A stretch of 64,000 bases of DNA, from the NCBI RefSeq assembly GCF_025060755.1, contig NZ_JANYUY010000015.1, positions 1 through 64,000 on the forward strand, given 5' to 3'. Origin of the DNA: Paenibacillus doosanensis (lineage in GTDB: Bacteria; Bacillota; Bacilli; Paenibacillales; NBRC-103111). A model generated the notes under the pieces. It was not told where the DNA came from and ran no database searches. It saw only the letters and a list, made by a program, of their open reading frames with translations. This document shows positions 31,400-40,933 of the stretch, piece after piece. How positions within the stretch are numbered: the first letter of the stretch is position 1; the number at the start of each line of letters is the position of its first letter. The position numbers and the translations under genes were made by a program.

Positions 31400-33559
31400 A
31401 TGAAATCACTCGTATTGGCCGAAAAACCGAGCGTTGCCAAAGAACTCGCCCGCGTCCTAGGCTGCAGCCAAAAACACAAGCATTATATGGAAGGACCGAA
31501 GCATGTCGTTACATGGGCGTTGGGACATCTTGTTACGCTTGCGGAGCCCGAAGACTATGATGCCAAATATAAAACCTGGAATCTGGAAGATCTGCCTCTG
31601 CTTCCGGAGCGCATGAAGCTCAAGCTGATCAAAGAGACGACGCCCCAGTTCCGGGCCATCTCGCAATTGGCCAAGCGCGCCGATCTGGAGCAGTTGATCA
31701 TCGCAACCGACGCCGGGCGCGAAGGCGAGCTCGTCGCCAGATGGATTATGGAGCTGATTCATTGGCGCAAGCCGTATCAGCGTCTATGGATTTCGTCCCA
31801 AACCGACAAAGCGATACGCGAAGGCTTCGCCAAGCTGAAACCGGGGCGCGAATACGATTCGCTCTACCAATCCGCCGTCTGCCGCGCCGAAGCGGATTGG
31901 CTGATCGGCCTTAACGTGACGCGGGCGCTGACCTGCAAATTTAACGCCCAACTGGCGGCCGGAAGGGTGCAGACGCCTACGTTGTCCATGATGATGGAAC
32001 GCGAGCGCGAAATACGCAGCTTCCAATCCAAGGATTACTGGATGATCCGCGGGCAATTCGGCGGCTTCCAGGCTCTCTGGCGGGGCAAAAAGCATCCTGA
32101 CGGACGGCTGTTCGACAAGGCCGCAGCCGACGAGCTGGTAAGCCGTCTGCAGCGCGGCAAAGCAGCCGTATCCCAGCTGAAGGTTACCGGAAAGAGCGAG
32201 CCGCAGCCGCTGGCTTACGACTTGACGGAGCTGCAGCGGGACGCCAACCGCAAATACGGATTTTCGGCGAAGCAGACGTCGAACGTCCTTCAACGTTTGT
32301 ACGAGCAGCACAAGCTGGTCACCTATCCACGGACGGATTCGCGCTATTTGACCTCGGATATGGTATCTACGCTGCCCGCCAGGCTCGAAAGCCTCAGCGT
32401 TCAGCCGTACGCCGCTTTGGTGAAACCGCTGCTTCGCAAGCCGCTGCCTGTCACGGGACGCATCGTCGACGACAGCAAGGTGTCGGATCACCATGCCATC
32501 ATTCCGACCGAGCAGGCACCGCTGCTGCATACGTTAAGCGCGGACGAACGCAAATTGTACGATCTGATCGTTCGCCGCTTTATTTCACTGTTTTATCCTG
32601 TGTACCGGTACGATGAAACAGCCGTTACCGTTGAAGCGGCGGGCGAGAGCTTCTACGCCAAAGGCCGCATAACGAAGGATTTGGGCTGGAAATCCGTCTA
32701 TGGTCAAGATGGCTCGGCCTCCTTCTCCGAGGATGATGACGAAGATCATCGCGACCACGATGCCCATGACCCGCAGCAATCGCTGCCGCAGCTTCAAATC
32801 GGCGATACGTTCAAGGAAATCCGCATCAGCCTGGAGAAGCATATGACGAAGCCGCCGGGCCGCTATACGGAAGCCTCCCTTTTAACGCTGATGGAAAAGC
32901 ATAACCTCGGCACCCCCGCGACCCGGGCGGATATTATCGAGAAGCTGCTGTCGACCGATACGATCGAGCGCAAGATGAACACGCTCCAGCCTACCGGCAA
33001 GGGAGCCCAGTTGATCGAGCTCGTCGCCCCGGCGCTTCGTTCTCCCGAGCTGACGACCCGCTGGGAGCAGGAGCTGGAGCGGATCGCCAAAGGCCGCGGC
33101 AATATGAAGGCGTTTCTGGCGTGTATCCGCGAACAAACCGTCGAGATGGTCCGCGAGGTCAAGAACAGCACGACCGAGTACAAGCCGCATAATTTGACGC
33201 ACTCGAAGTGCCCGGATTGCAGCCAGGCACTACAGGAGATCAAAGGCAAGCGCGGCAAAATGCTCGTCTGCATCAACCGGGAATGCGGCTACAAGCGCGC
33301 CGCAGAGCCTGCGCTGTCGAACAAGCGCTGCCCGCAGTGTCATAAGAAAATGGAGATTCATACGGGCAAAGCGGGCAAATACGCCCAATGCCGTCATTGC
33401 AACGTCATCGAAATGCTGAACGACGAATCGCGAATGAGCGGCAAGGCCGCAAGGCGCAACGCTTCGCAGCTGATCAACCAGTACAGCGACAACACGAGTC
33501 TCGGTTCCAGTCTCGGAGACGCGTTGAAAGCGGCGCTGCAAAAGCAAAAAGAAGATTGA
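31400..33559 (+). CDS. topB: DNA topoisomerase III (type IA), complete paralogue with zinc-ribbon tail
   Basis: This is a complete type IA topoisomerase of 719 aa. TOPRIM begins at MKSLVLAEKPSVAKELARVLG, with DAGREGELVARW near residue 105. The catalytic tyrosine is Y309 in TYPRTDSRY. An Asp/His-rich insert (EDDDEDHRDHDAHD) lies near residue 455. The C-terminus carries two Cys-rich zinc-ribbon motifs (CPDC, CINREC; CPQC, CRHC), as in B. subtilis TopB. The ATG at 31400 is chosen over 31325 because AAAGGAG lies 6 nt upstream and TOPRIM starts there. It is monocistronic with a terminator overlapping its stop. The gene at 1-1914 is a second type III enzyme. Both keep catalytic residues. Confidence 0.95.
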   Translation: MKSLVLAEKPSVAKELARVLGCSQKHKHYMEGPKHVVTWALGHLVTLAEPEDYDAKYKTWNLEDLPLLPERMKLKLIKETTPQFRAISQLAKRADLEQLIIATDAGREGELVARWIMELIHWRKPYQRLWISSQTDKAIREGFAKLKPGREYDSLYQSAVCRAEADWLIGLNVTRALTCKFNAQLAAGRVQTPTLSMMMEREREIRSFQSKDYWMIRGQFGGFQALWRGKKHPDGRLFDKAAADELVSRLQRGKAAVSQLKVTGKSEPQPLAYDLTELQRDANRKYGFSAKQTSNVLQRLYEQHKLVTYPRTDSRYLTSDMVSTLPARLESLSVQPYAALVKPLLRKPLPVTGRIVDDSKVSDHHAIIPTEQAPLLHTLSADERKLYDLIVRRFISLFYPVYRYDETAVTVEAAGESFYAKGRITKDLGWKSVYGQDGSASFSEDDDEDHRDHDAHDPQQSLPQLQIGDTFKEIRISLEKHMTKPPGRYTEASLLTLMEKHNLGTPATRADIIEKLLSTDTIERKMNTLQPTGKGAQLIELVAPALRSPELTTRWEQELERIAKGRGNMKAFLACIREQTVEMVREVKNSTTEYKPHNLTHSKCPDCSQALQEIKGKRGKMLVCINRECGYKRAAEPALSNKRCPQCHKKMEIHTGKAGKYAQCRHCNVIEMLNDESRMSGKAARRNASQLINQYSDNTSLGSSLGDALKAALQKQKED

Positions 33560-33584
33560 GGCCAACAAGGCCCCAATCTTCTTT
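33548..33584. terminator. Bidirectional terminator overlapping the topB stop
   Basis: A 16-nt arm (33548-33563) pairs with 33569-33584 at 15 positions and is followed by T-runs on both strands. The topB stop codon lies in the stem; the convergent gene at 33632 may share it. Confidence 0.85.
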
Positions 33585-33631
33585 TTATTTGCCCGCCTGC
33601 AGCGGCTGTGCGGCGGCTTGCCGGACGCGCA

Positions 33632-33958
33632 TTAGCTCCGTGCGCCGGAACCGGCCTTCTCCAAAAGCTGCGGCTTAACCTGCAGCTCGTAAAATGCCAG
33701 CAGCTGCTCCTTTTCGCCGGGAGTGAACTGGTATTCGCAGTCGATCCCCCCGTCCTGCGGAACGATCTGCGCGACGCCGCCCGAATACGTGCAAATCAAT
33801 AGCGCCGTCAAATCGGTTACATCGTCCGGAATCGTATCGGCATTGCCCACGCCGAAGCGGATCTCCACATCGATCCACTGCTCGTCGCGCAAATCGATCG
33901 ATGCCCGCAAACGGATCAGCTGCATTTCTTTTACATCAACAGAACCATATTGTATCAT
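33632..33958 (-). CDS. Hypothetical protein (108 aa)
   Basis: I do not recognise this small soluble protein. It begins MIQYGSVDVKEMQLIRLRASIDLRDEQWIDVEIRFG, which reads as alternating beta strands, and ends in a helical segment (PGEKEQLLAFYELQVKPQLLEKAG). There are two cysteines, C56 and C74. GGGGAG lies close before the ATG. It follows the TIGR01777 epimerase gene by 27 nt and probably shares its transcript. The codon pattern and composition match the neighbours, supporting a real gene, but no function can be proposed. Confidence 0.7.
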   Translation of the reverse strand: MIQYGSVDVKEMQLIRLRASIDLRDEQWIDVEIRFGVGNADTIPDDVTDLTALLICTYSGGVAQIVPQDGGIDCEYQFTPGEKEQLLAFYELQVKPQLLEKAGSGARS

Positions 33959-33985
33959 TCGTCTCCCCTCCCCCGCGAGCAGCTC

Positions 33986-34894
33986 TTATTTCAGCTGTTT
34001 GGCGCTGCCGAGAAGATCTCTCAGCGCAGACTCCAGAACCGGGTACTGGAAGTGGAACTCGTACTCGGTCGCCAGGTAAGGAAGCGCCCGTTGCCCTTCC
34101 AGCAGCAGCGTCGAAAGCTCGCCGAACATCAGCTTCATCATGAAAGCCGGAACCGGAAACCGGTGCGACGTGTTCATCGCTTTGGCCAGCGCCCGTCCGA
34201 ACTCGTCGTTCGTAACCGGCTGAGGGGCGGTCGCATTGATTTGTTCGATAATATCTTCATTTTCGATGCAAAATTCGATTAGGCGGCATAAATCGTGAAT
34301 GTGAATCCAAGACAGCACCTGCCGGCCACTGCCGATCCTTCCGCCGATCCCCAGCTTGTACGGCAGCATCATTTTCGGGAAAGCGCCTCCGTCCATGCCG
34401 AGCACAATGCCCAAACGCAGCTTTACGATGCGGGTATCCGGGATGCTGTCCATCGCCTGCTCCCACTGCGCAACGACTCCGGATAAAAAATCCGATACGT
34501 TCGGATCGCTGTGTTCGACGAACGTTTTCGTCTCCGACGTGCCGTAAATGGATATTCCCGAAGCGTTCACGACGACCTGCGGCTTCTTCTCCATCCGGGA
34601 AACGATATCCGCGATTTGCTTTACCGTATCCAGCCGCGATTGCAGAATTCGTTCTTTGGCTGCATTCGTCCACCGTTGATTGATCGTTTCCCCCGCCAAA
34701 TTAACGATGGCGTCGACACCCTCCAGCACTCTGACATCCGACTTTAACTCCGCCCACGTCGCATTGCGAATCAAGGAATGACTGGAAGGCTTGCGATTCC
34801 GTGAAATGAGAATAAGCGAATACTTCCGCTCCAGAAAATACTTGATCAAGTGCCGGCCGATAAAACCGGTGCCTCCTGCAATGGCAATCTTCAT
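33986..34894 (-). CDS. TIGR01777-family NAD-dependent epimerase/oxidoreductase (YfhF-like)
   Basis: This is an SDR-fold protein (302 aa) of the atypical epimerase group typified by B. subtilis YfhF and E. coli YfcH. The dinucleotide motif GGTGFIGRH is at residues 7-15. AIVNLAGETINQRW is a family hallmark, and the SISIYG-type active-site loop appears as ASGISIYG. The C-terminal DUF1731 region includes PVPAFMMKLMFGELSTLLLEGQRALP. The reaction is not established. The ribosome site before the ATG is weak (GTGAG). A promoter-like pair lies at 34941-34968. The gene leads a two-gene unit with the unknown 108-aa protein. Confidence 0.92.
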   Translation of the reverse strand: MKIAIAGGTGFIGRHLIKYFLERKYSLILISRNRKPSSHSLIRNATWAELKSDVRVLEGVDAIVNLAGETINQRWTNAAKERILQSRLDTVKQIADIVSRMEKKPQVVVNASGISIYGTSETKTFVEHSDPNVSDFLSGVVAQWEQAMDSIPDTRIVKLRLGIVLGMDGGAFPKMMLPYKLGIGGRIGSGRQVLSWIHIHDLCRLIEFCIENEDIIEQINATAPQPVTNDEFGRALAKAMNTSHRFPVPAFMMKLMFGELSTLLLEGQRALPYLATEYEFHFQYPVLESALRDLLGSAKQLK

Positions 34895-34940
34895 TGATGA
34901 CTACTCACTTTCAACTAATGGGATATAAAAATATAACCAC

Positions 34941-34968
34941 ATTATATACTAAAATCGGCGATTAGCAA
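34941..34968 (-). promoter_or_regulatory. Promoter of the YfhF-like gene
   Basis: On the minus strand TTGCTA (34963-34968) and TATAAT (34941-34946) are separated by 16 nt, about 47 nt before the start. Confidence 0.5.
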
Positions 34969-35106
34969 AAAAAAACGGCGTAAAATCGGCCTAAAAAATA
35001 AGAAAACTTGCAATTCGGAGCCCTTTCCGCGCCGCCCATACGAACGCCATGAACGATATGAAGCGAAGGAGACGCCTCCTTTGCCCCACTTTGTGCGGTT
35101 ATTTTA

Positions 35107-35136
35107 TTGGCAGAATATTTGGCGAAGCTATATAAT
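35107..35136 (+). promoter_or_regulatory. Promoter of the MarR gene
   Basis: TTGGCA (35107-35112) and TATAAT (35131-35136) are spaced 18 nt, 22 nt before the ATG. Confidence 0.6.
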
Positions 35137-35157
35137 ACTACTAACGGAGGTTACGCT

Positions 35158-35598
35158 ATGAAAAATAATGAAGCGTTGGAGCAGTTCCTCACCCATATGC
35201 AAACGATCAATCGCCATATGCGCTCCAAAGTATTCGATCAGCAGCCGGATGCGCTGACCCGCGTTCAATGGCTCCTGCTCAGGCATCTTCACCGCAACGG
35301 CACCCGCACGATCGGCCAATTGGCCGTGCATCTGGATGTGCGCCCGAGCACCATGTCGCAAATGATCGACCGTCTGGAGAAATCGCGTCTGGTTTACCGC
35401 GAGTGCAGCCAGCCCGATGCCCGGGTGAAGAACGTCGGCTTGACGGATGAAGGCAAAGACCTCATACGCCGCACGGAAGCTCTGTGGATGGAAGCGTTGA
35501 ACGATTCGTTCAACTTGTTCACGGAACGGGAGCAGGCGGATTTGATCGGGTATATGGAGAGACTGACCCGTGGGCTGAATAAGCATACGAGAAACTGA
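35158..35598 (+). CDS. MarR-family transcriptional regulator
   Basis: This is a dimeric winged-helix repressor (146 aa). The recognition region is RTIGQLAVHLDVRPSTMSQMIDRLEKSRLVYR, followed by the wing with ECSQPDARVKNVGLTDEGKDLI, the conserved MarR D-x-R element. Long helices at both ends provide dimerisation. The ATG at 35158 is chosen because GGAGG lies 7 nt upstream and the promoter at 35107-35136 excludes the earlier frame. The giant kinase gene starts 132 nt downstream on the same strand. It may control its own operon, possibly including that kinase; the effector is unknown. Confidence 0.92.
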   Translation: MKNNEALEQFLTHMQTINRHMRSKVFDQQPDALTRVQWLLLRHLHRNGTRTIGQLAVHLDVRPSTMSQMIDRLEKSRLVYRECSQPDARVKNVGLTDEGKDLIRRTEALWMEALNDSFNLFTEREQADLIGYMERLTRGLNKHTRN

Positions 35599-35730
35599 CC
35601 GACTCTTGCCCGCTCCACGTGAATAAAGTCGATTGATGAAAGATATTGTCGGTTTCGGCAATTTCCTGTTGCTTCCTTTTTGCGAAAAAAGTAAAATATA
35701 TTTAAATGGAAGTAATCGGAGGATACCCGC

Positions 35731-38700
35731 TTGTCATTGAACATAAACGATATCCAAATGCACAAATGGTACGATCACGAACCGTTTGCCTTTTACCATG
35801 GCCTCGACCTAACCACTGGGCGCAAGTATTGGATCAAGATGCTGAAGACGGAATATCCGTCCCAGCAGGATGTCCAGTGGCTTATAAATGAATATGAAAA
35901 CGGACAAACCATCCAACTGGATGAGCTGATCAGGCCCCTCCGGTTGGAATCCTACAACAATTCAACGATTCTTTTGTTGGAGCATTCGGAAGGCCATCCG
36001 CTTTCTCAACTAGCAGCTTCGGGTCCCCTGGAAATGAAGCTCTTTTTGCGTTTGTCCATTGCGATGACCGAGATGATCCGCAAGCTCCATCAGCTCAAAT
36101 ATATTCATTTGAATCTCTCCCCTCACGCATTCGTTCTGGAATCCGGCAGCATGAGCATGCAGTTGACGAATATACATAACGCAAGCCACTTATCATCGAA
36201 CGACGGCATTCCGGCGCAGCCGGCGGAATTGATGTTCTCCGGTCTGCCGTACATGGCACCGGAGCAGTTCGGCCGAATGGAGCGCAGCATCGACTATAGA
36301 ACCGATCTTTACTCGCTCGGTATCGTATTTTACGAACTGCTCACGGGCACGCTTCCTTTTGACGGCGCCGATGCTACAGAATGGATACATCAGCATATGA
36401 CCAAACAGCCGGTCACACCGTTCGAAGCGTGCGCTGACGTTCCGAAGCCGGTCTCCGATATTGTGATGAAATGTTTGGCAAAGCATCCGGAACACCGCTA
36501 TCAGAGCGCCTTTGCTTTGAAATGCGATCTGGAGGCCTGCCTTGCCGTATGGCTCAAGGAAGGGTTCGTCGACAACGTTTCGCTGGGTGCGAACGCGGCT
36601 ACGGACATCTTTCATATATCCGATTCGTTGTACGGACGCGATCAGGAGCTTGCCGACATTCAGAACGCCTATCATCGAATGCTGCTGGGAAGCAGAGAGA
36701 TGGTGTTTGTTTCCGGTCTGTCCGGCGTAGGCAAGTCCTTTCTCATTCACGAATTTCGAAAGTCCGTGCAAACCGACGACGGCTTGTTCATCTCCGGCAA
36801 GTTCGAGCAATTCAAACGGGATATGCCGTTCCAGGCGATTCAACAAGCCGGCCAGCAGATCGTTCATTACTTGCTGACTTTAGGGGAAGCCTCTCTGCTC
36901 ATGTGGAAAAAGAAAATTGCAGATGCGGTCGGCCCTAACGGACAGGTGCTCATTGACATGATTCCCGATATGGAAAAAATCATCGGCAGTCAGCCTCCTC
37001 TGAGCAAGCTTCCGCCTGCGGAAATGCATAATCGGTTTCTAATAACCGTTCAGCAATTTCTCGGCGTCTTTGCCACCAGGGAGCATCCGCTCACCGTCTT
37101 TATCGACGATCTGCAGTGGGCGGACCCCGCCTCGCTGCAGCTGATTCAAGATTTGGCGTCGCAGAATTCTTTCACCTACAGCTTGTTTATCGGGACTTAC
37201 CGGAGCAACGAAGTGACGGACGCTCATCCGCTCAGCTGGATGATGGACAAGCTCAGGAGGCTGACGCACATCAATCTCGTTGCTATAGAGCTGGAGCCGC
37301 TCGGCGAGACCGACGTGAAGCATCTGCTCAAGGATACGCTGGGACCGGCGCACCCCAGTGAGCTGGGCGAGCTGACATCGATGCTGATTGAGAAGACCAA
37401 AGGCAATCCCTTCTTCACCAAGCAATTTTTGCGCTCCTTGTACGACTATCAGCTGCTCGCGTTCAACTACGACGCGGGCTCATGGGACTGGGACATCGCC
37501 AAAATCAAAGAGCTGCACATTACCGACAACGTCGTTGATTTCATGATCAACAAAATACGAAGGCAGCCGGAGTCGGTCCAGCAGCTGTTGATGAAAGCCT
37601 CCTGCATCGGCCACTTATTCCCTATGCAGCTGCTGGCGCTTGCGGCGTCGCAGGATTCCCAGAAAATCGAACGCGAGCTGCGAAGCGCCGTCGACGAAGG
37701 TTTGATCGTCGCCGTATCCGGAGCTTCAGACGATCAGCCTTCCGGCAAATACGCTTTCCTGCATGATCGCGTCCATCAGGCCGTCTATTCTTTGGTTCCC
37801 AAACACCAAAAGAAAGAGCTGCACCATCTGATCGGCAAGCTTATGCTGGATACATTCAGCGAGGAGGCGTTGGAAGAATATATTTTCGAGATCGCCAATC
37901 AGCTAAATTTGGGCAAGGAGCTGCTCGTCGCCAGGCAGGAGAAAGAACGGCTGGCCGGGTACAATATGAGGGCGAGCCGGAAAGCGAAGGCGAATACGGC
38001 CTATGAGACCGCCTTGAAGTATGTGACGCACTGCGTGCGGCTGCTCGACGAGGACAGTTGGAACGGCCAATATGAATTGGCCTTCTCCGTCTATCTGGAG
38101 CTAGCCGAGCTGGAATATTTATGCGGACATTTTGAGGAGGCGAAGCGGTCCTTCGAACTCATTCTCCGCCGTGCGCGAACCAAGATGGCCAAAGCCGACG
38201 CCTACAACCTGATGATGGTGCTCTATACCAATTTGGGATTGCACGAGCAAGCTATGGAGATGGGGCTCGAAGGATTGCGGCTCTTCGGCATACCGCTTCA
38301 GCCGGCGGTCAAACGCTCCTCCATCCTGCTTGAACTGGCGAAAACCAAGTGGCATATGCTTGCCAAACAGCCGGAGGATTTATTCGATTTGCCGCAGATG
38401 GTCGATCCCGATCACCGGGCGGTCATGAGGCTTATGGTCAATTTGATCGCTCCGACGTATTACCTGAATTCCGATCTGTATATTTATTTGATGCTGAAGA
38501 TGTTCAACTACTCGCTTCGTTACGGCAACTCGGAAGGGTCCGCGCTGGCCTATTCCACTTACGGCGTCATTATCAGCTCCATTTTCGGCGATATTCGCAG
38601 CGGCGCCAAATACGGCAAAGTCGGCCTGATGCTGTGCGACGCGTTCGACCATTTGCCGATCAAATGCAAAGTGTACTTCGGCTTCGGGGCGTTCACGAAC

Positions 38701-40893
38701 AACGTAACCCAGCATATCGAGACCAATCTGTTGTACCTGAAAAAAGCTTATCAATTCGGCGTAGAATCGGGAGACTTCGTCTACGGCGGCTATTCGATCG
38801 CGTTCAGCTTTTTCCTGCGGCTGTACAAGGGAGACCCTCTCGGCGACGTGTATAACGAAACGGAACTGTACCATCCTTTCGTCCTCCGCGCGCAGGATAA
38901 GGATACGATCTATATCATGATGGTGCTGCAGCGGTTTATGCTGTTCAACAAGGAAGAGCCGGTTCCGCAGGCTAACGCCAAGCCCGGGGACCCGCTGAAG
39001 CCGTTCATGAGCAAGGAAGAGCTGGAACAGCTCCAGAGCTTCTCTAATAAGGCGACGATCCATACGTATTACGCGCTGCAGCTGCTGACCTATTATATGC
39101 TGGGCCGGCAGACCGAGGCCAAGCAGCTTATGGATACGGCGGAGCAGAGTCTGCAATTCGTCTTCGGCCTAATCCATGTTCAACTATTTTACTTTATAAG
39201 CTCGCTCGTCATGACGGCCATTTATGAAGAAGCCGAACCCGCCGAAAAGAAGATGTATTGGCGCAAGCTGCAAAAGCATCTGAAAATCATCAAAAAATGG
39301 AGCGTTCATTCTCCCGACACCTTCCTTCACCAGAAGCTGCTGATCGAAGCGGAGATGAACCGGATATCCGGCAGTCACAGTCTGGCCGCGGTGCTGTACG
39401 AACAAGCGATTTTTCACGCCGGCAAGCAGCGGTTCGTCCATATCGAGGCGATAGCCAATGAATGCGCCGCCAAATTTTACATGCATACCGGCAAGCTCAA
39501 GATCGCCCGTTCTTATTGGATCGAGGCCAAAATGCTGTACAGCAAGTGGGGAGCGGCCCGCAAAGTCGCCGAGCTGGAAGATAAGCATCCTTATTTAATT
39601 AACCGCGCGCCTTCAGCCCATTCGGCGATCGACGTAACGACGGTTGCCAAGGCTTCGCAGGCGCTATCGAGCGAAGCGGTATTTCATAAGCTGCTCGAAA
39701 GCTTCATGCATATCGTCATGGAAAATGCGGGCGCAGAGAAAGGCCTGTTGCTGCTCATTAGAGACCATCGCCTCTATGTCGAGGTGGAGAAGCGTCCCGA
39801 CAAGCCGTTCGCGGCACTGCATTCGATTCCGCTTGAGGAATACGAGCATGCGGCCCTCTCCGCCGTTCAATATGCGATGCGCAAGGAAGAGCCTTTGCTG
39901 CTGCACGACGCCGCCGGCTCGCAGATGTTCCCGAAAGACGTCTATATCCAAACGCATTTGCCCAAATCCATGCTGATTTTACCTATTATGAAGCTCGGCA
40001 AGATGATCGGCGTGCTGTACTTGGAGAACAATCTGGCCACCCATGTTTTTCAGGAGCAGCGGCTCGACACGCTGAAGCTTCTGACGTCGGAAATTGCCGT
40101 TACCATCGAGAACTCCACTCTGTACGCCAATCTGGAGCATAAAAATTACGCGCTGCGTCTGCTGGAGGAACAGGAGAAAAACGTCCGGCTGCAGCTGGAC
40201 GAGAAGGAACGCTGGGTGCAGTCGTCCGAAGCGACGATGCTCAATATCCGCAAAGCGCTCAATATCCGCAAAGCGCAGCATGAGCTCATAAACAATGTGC
40301 AAACCGTCCACGCGCTGTTGATGATGAATAAATACGATATGGCCAAAGATTATATTTCCGTCTGGTGCAAAGAAATTGTTCAACAGTCCGTCGTCAACTC
40401 GGTGAAATTCCCCGTACTCGGCGTCGTTCTGAATAATATCAGCCTCCCCTGCATCTCCGGCAAAATTGAGCTTCAGGTAACGGGAGACCTCGATTGCACG
40501 TTCGACGGGCTGACGCTGCCGATCAGCTACTTCTCCAGCATCGTGCATAATCTGCTTAAAAATGCGATTGAAGCGATACCTGACGACGATCCGCTGCGAA
40601 CGCTGCGCCTTACGATCGAGGAGCTGGAAGATTCGTACAGGCTGTCCATTTTCAATACCGGCTCTTACGTCGAGGAGGCTTACCGAAAAAAAATATTCGA
40701 CAAAGGCTTCTCCACCAAATCCGAATCGACCAATTCCGGACTGGGGCTTCACATCGTTCAGAACTACATTCATCATTACGACGGGACTATCGAATGCCAT
40801 TCGGAGAAAGGCGTCGGCACAACATTCACAGTATGCTTGAAGAAAAAAAATGCCGCGCCCTCGCTCACGCTTGCAGAAGCGAAAAACCCTTAA
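35731..40893 (+). CDS. Giant pseudokinase-AAA ATPase-GAF-histidine kinase
   Basis: This 1720-aa cytosolic signalling protein combines four modules. Residues 1-275 form a Ser/Thr-kinase fold that looks inactive. HRD is H126-L-N128, so the catalytic Asp is Asn; DFG is missing, while YMAPEQFG is kept. Residues 310-600 hold a STAND/AAA-type ATPase with Walker A GLSGVGKS (329-336) and Walker B FIDDLQWAD (D459, D460). A long helical, TPR-like region (about 690-1300) and a GAF domain (about 1330-1460) follow. The end is a histidine kinase with H1517 in HELINN, matching the H-E-x-x-N pattern of Spo0B/CitA-type kinases, and an ATPase domain with DKGFSTK and NSGLGLHIVQ. The start is TTG, with GGAGG 8 nt upstream. 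No response regulator is adjacent. Confidence 0.85.
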   Translation: MSLNINDIQMHKWYDHEPFAFYHGLDLTTGRKYWIKMLKTEYPSQQDVQWLINEYENGQTIQLDELIRPLRLESYNNSTILLLEHSEGHPLSQLAASGPLEMKLFLRLSIAMTEMIRKLHQLKYIHLNLSPHAFVLESGSMSMQLTNIHNASHLSSNDGIPAQPAELMFSGLPYMAPEQFGRMERSIDYRTDLYSLGIVFYELLTGTLPFDGADATEWIHQHMTKQPVTPFEACADVPKPVSDIVMKCLAKHPEHRYQSAFALKCDLEACLAVWLKEGFVDNVSLGANAATDIFHISDSLYGRDQELADIQNAYHRMLLGSREMVFVSGLSGVGKSFLIHEFRKSVQTDDGLFISGKFEQFKRDMPFQAIQQAGQQIVHYLLTLGEASLLMWKKKIADAVGPNGQVLIDMIPDMEKIIGSQPPLSKLPPAEMHNRFLITVQQFLGVFATREHPLTVFIDDLQWADPASLQLIQDLASQNSFTYSLFIGTYRSNEVTDAHPLSWMMDKLRRLTHINLVAIELEPLGETDVKHLLKDTLGPAHPSELGELTSMLIEKTKGNPFFTKQFLRSLYDYQLLAFNYDAGSWDWDIAKIKELHITDNVVDFMINKIRRQPESVQQLLMKASCIGHLFPMQLLALAASQDSQKIERELRSAVDEGLIVAVSGASDDQPSGKYAFLHDRVHQAVYSLVPKHQKKELHHLIGKLMLDTFSEEALEEYIFEIANQLNLGKELLVARQEKERLAGYNMRASRKAKANTAYETALKYVTHCVRLLDEDSWNGQYELAFSVYLELAELEYLCGHFEEAKRSFELILRRARTKMAKADAYNLMMVLYTNLGLHEQAMEMGLEGLRLFGIPLQPAVKRSSILLELAKTKWHMLAKQPEDLFDLPQMVDPDHRAVMRLMVNLIAPTYYLNSDLYIYLMLKMFNYSLRYGNSEGSALAYSTYGVIISSIFGDIRSGAKYGKVGLMLCDAFDHLPIKCKVYFGFGAFTNNVTQHIETNLLYLKKAYQFGVESGDFVYGGYSIAFSFFLRLYKGDPLGDVYNETELYHPFVLRAQDKDTIYIMMVLQRFMLFNKEEPVPQANAKPGDPLKPFMSKEELEQLQSFSNKATIHTYYALQLLTYYMLGRQTEAKQLMDTAEQSLQFVFGLIHVQLFYFISSLVMTAIYEEAEPAEKKMYWRKLQKHLKIIKKWSVHSPDTFLHQKLLIEAEMNRISGSHSLAAVLYEQAIFHAGKQRFVHIEAIANECAAKFYMHTGKLKIARSYWIEAKMLYSKWGAARKVAELEDKHPYLINRAPSAHSAIDVTTVAKASQALSSEAVFHKLLESFMHIVMENAGAEKGLLLLIRDHRLYVEVEKRPDKPFAALHSIPLEEYEHAALSAVQYAMRKEEPLLLHDAAGSQMFPKDVYIQTHLPKSMLILPIMKLGKMIGVLYLENNLATHVFQEQRLDTLKLLTSEIAVTIENSTLYANLEHKNYALRLLEEQEKNVRLQLDEKERWVQSSEATMLNIRKALNIRKAQHELINNVQTVHALLMMNKYDMAKDYISVWCKEIVQQSVVNSVKFPVLGVVLNNISLPCISGKIELQVTGDLDCTFDGLTLPISYFSSIVHNLLKNAIEAIPDDDPLRTLRLTIEELEDSYRLSIFNTGSYVEEAYRKKIFDKGFSTKSESTNSGLGLHIVQNYIHHYDGTIECHSEKGVGTTFTVCLKKKNAAPSLTLAEAKNP
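40240..40275 (+). repeat. Exact 18-bp tandem duplication within the giant kinase gene
   Basis: Two perfect in-frame copies (40240-40257 and 40258-40275) encode LNIRKA twice, at residues 1504-1515, just before the putative phospho-acceptor histidine H1517. Confidence 0.95.
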
Positions 40894-40919
40894 GACATGT
40901 TAAGTGTCCTAAGGGTTTT
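40883..40919. terminator. Bidirectional terminator between giant kinase and esterase genes
   Basis: Arms 40883-40897 and 40905-40919 pair at 14 of 15 positions around a 7-nt loop. T-rich flanks are present on both strands, and the kinase stop codon lies in the left arm. Confidence 0.85.
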
Positions 40920-40933
40920 CGGCCTATGCCGCT

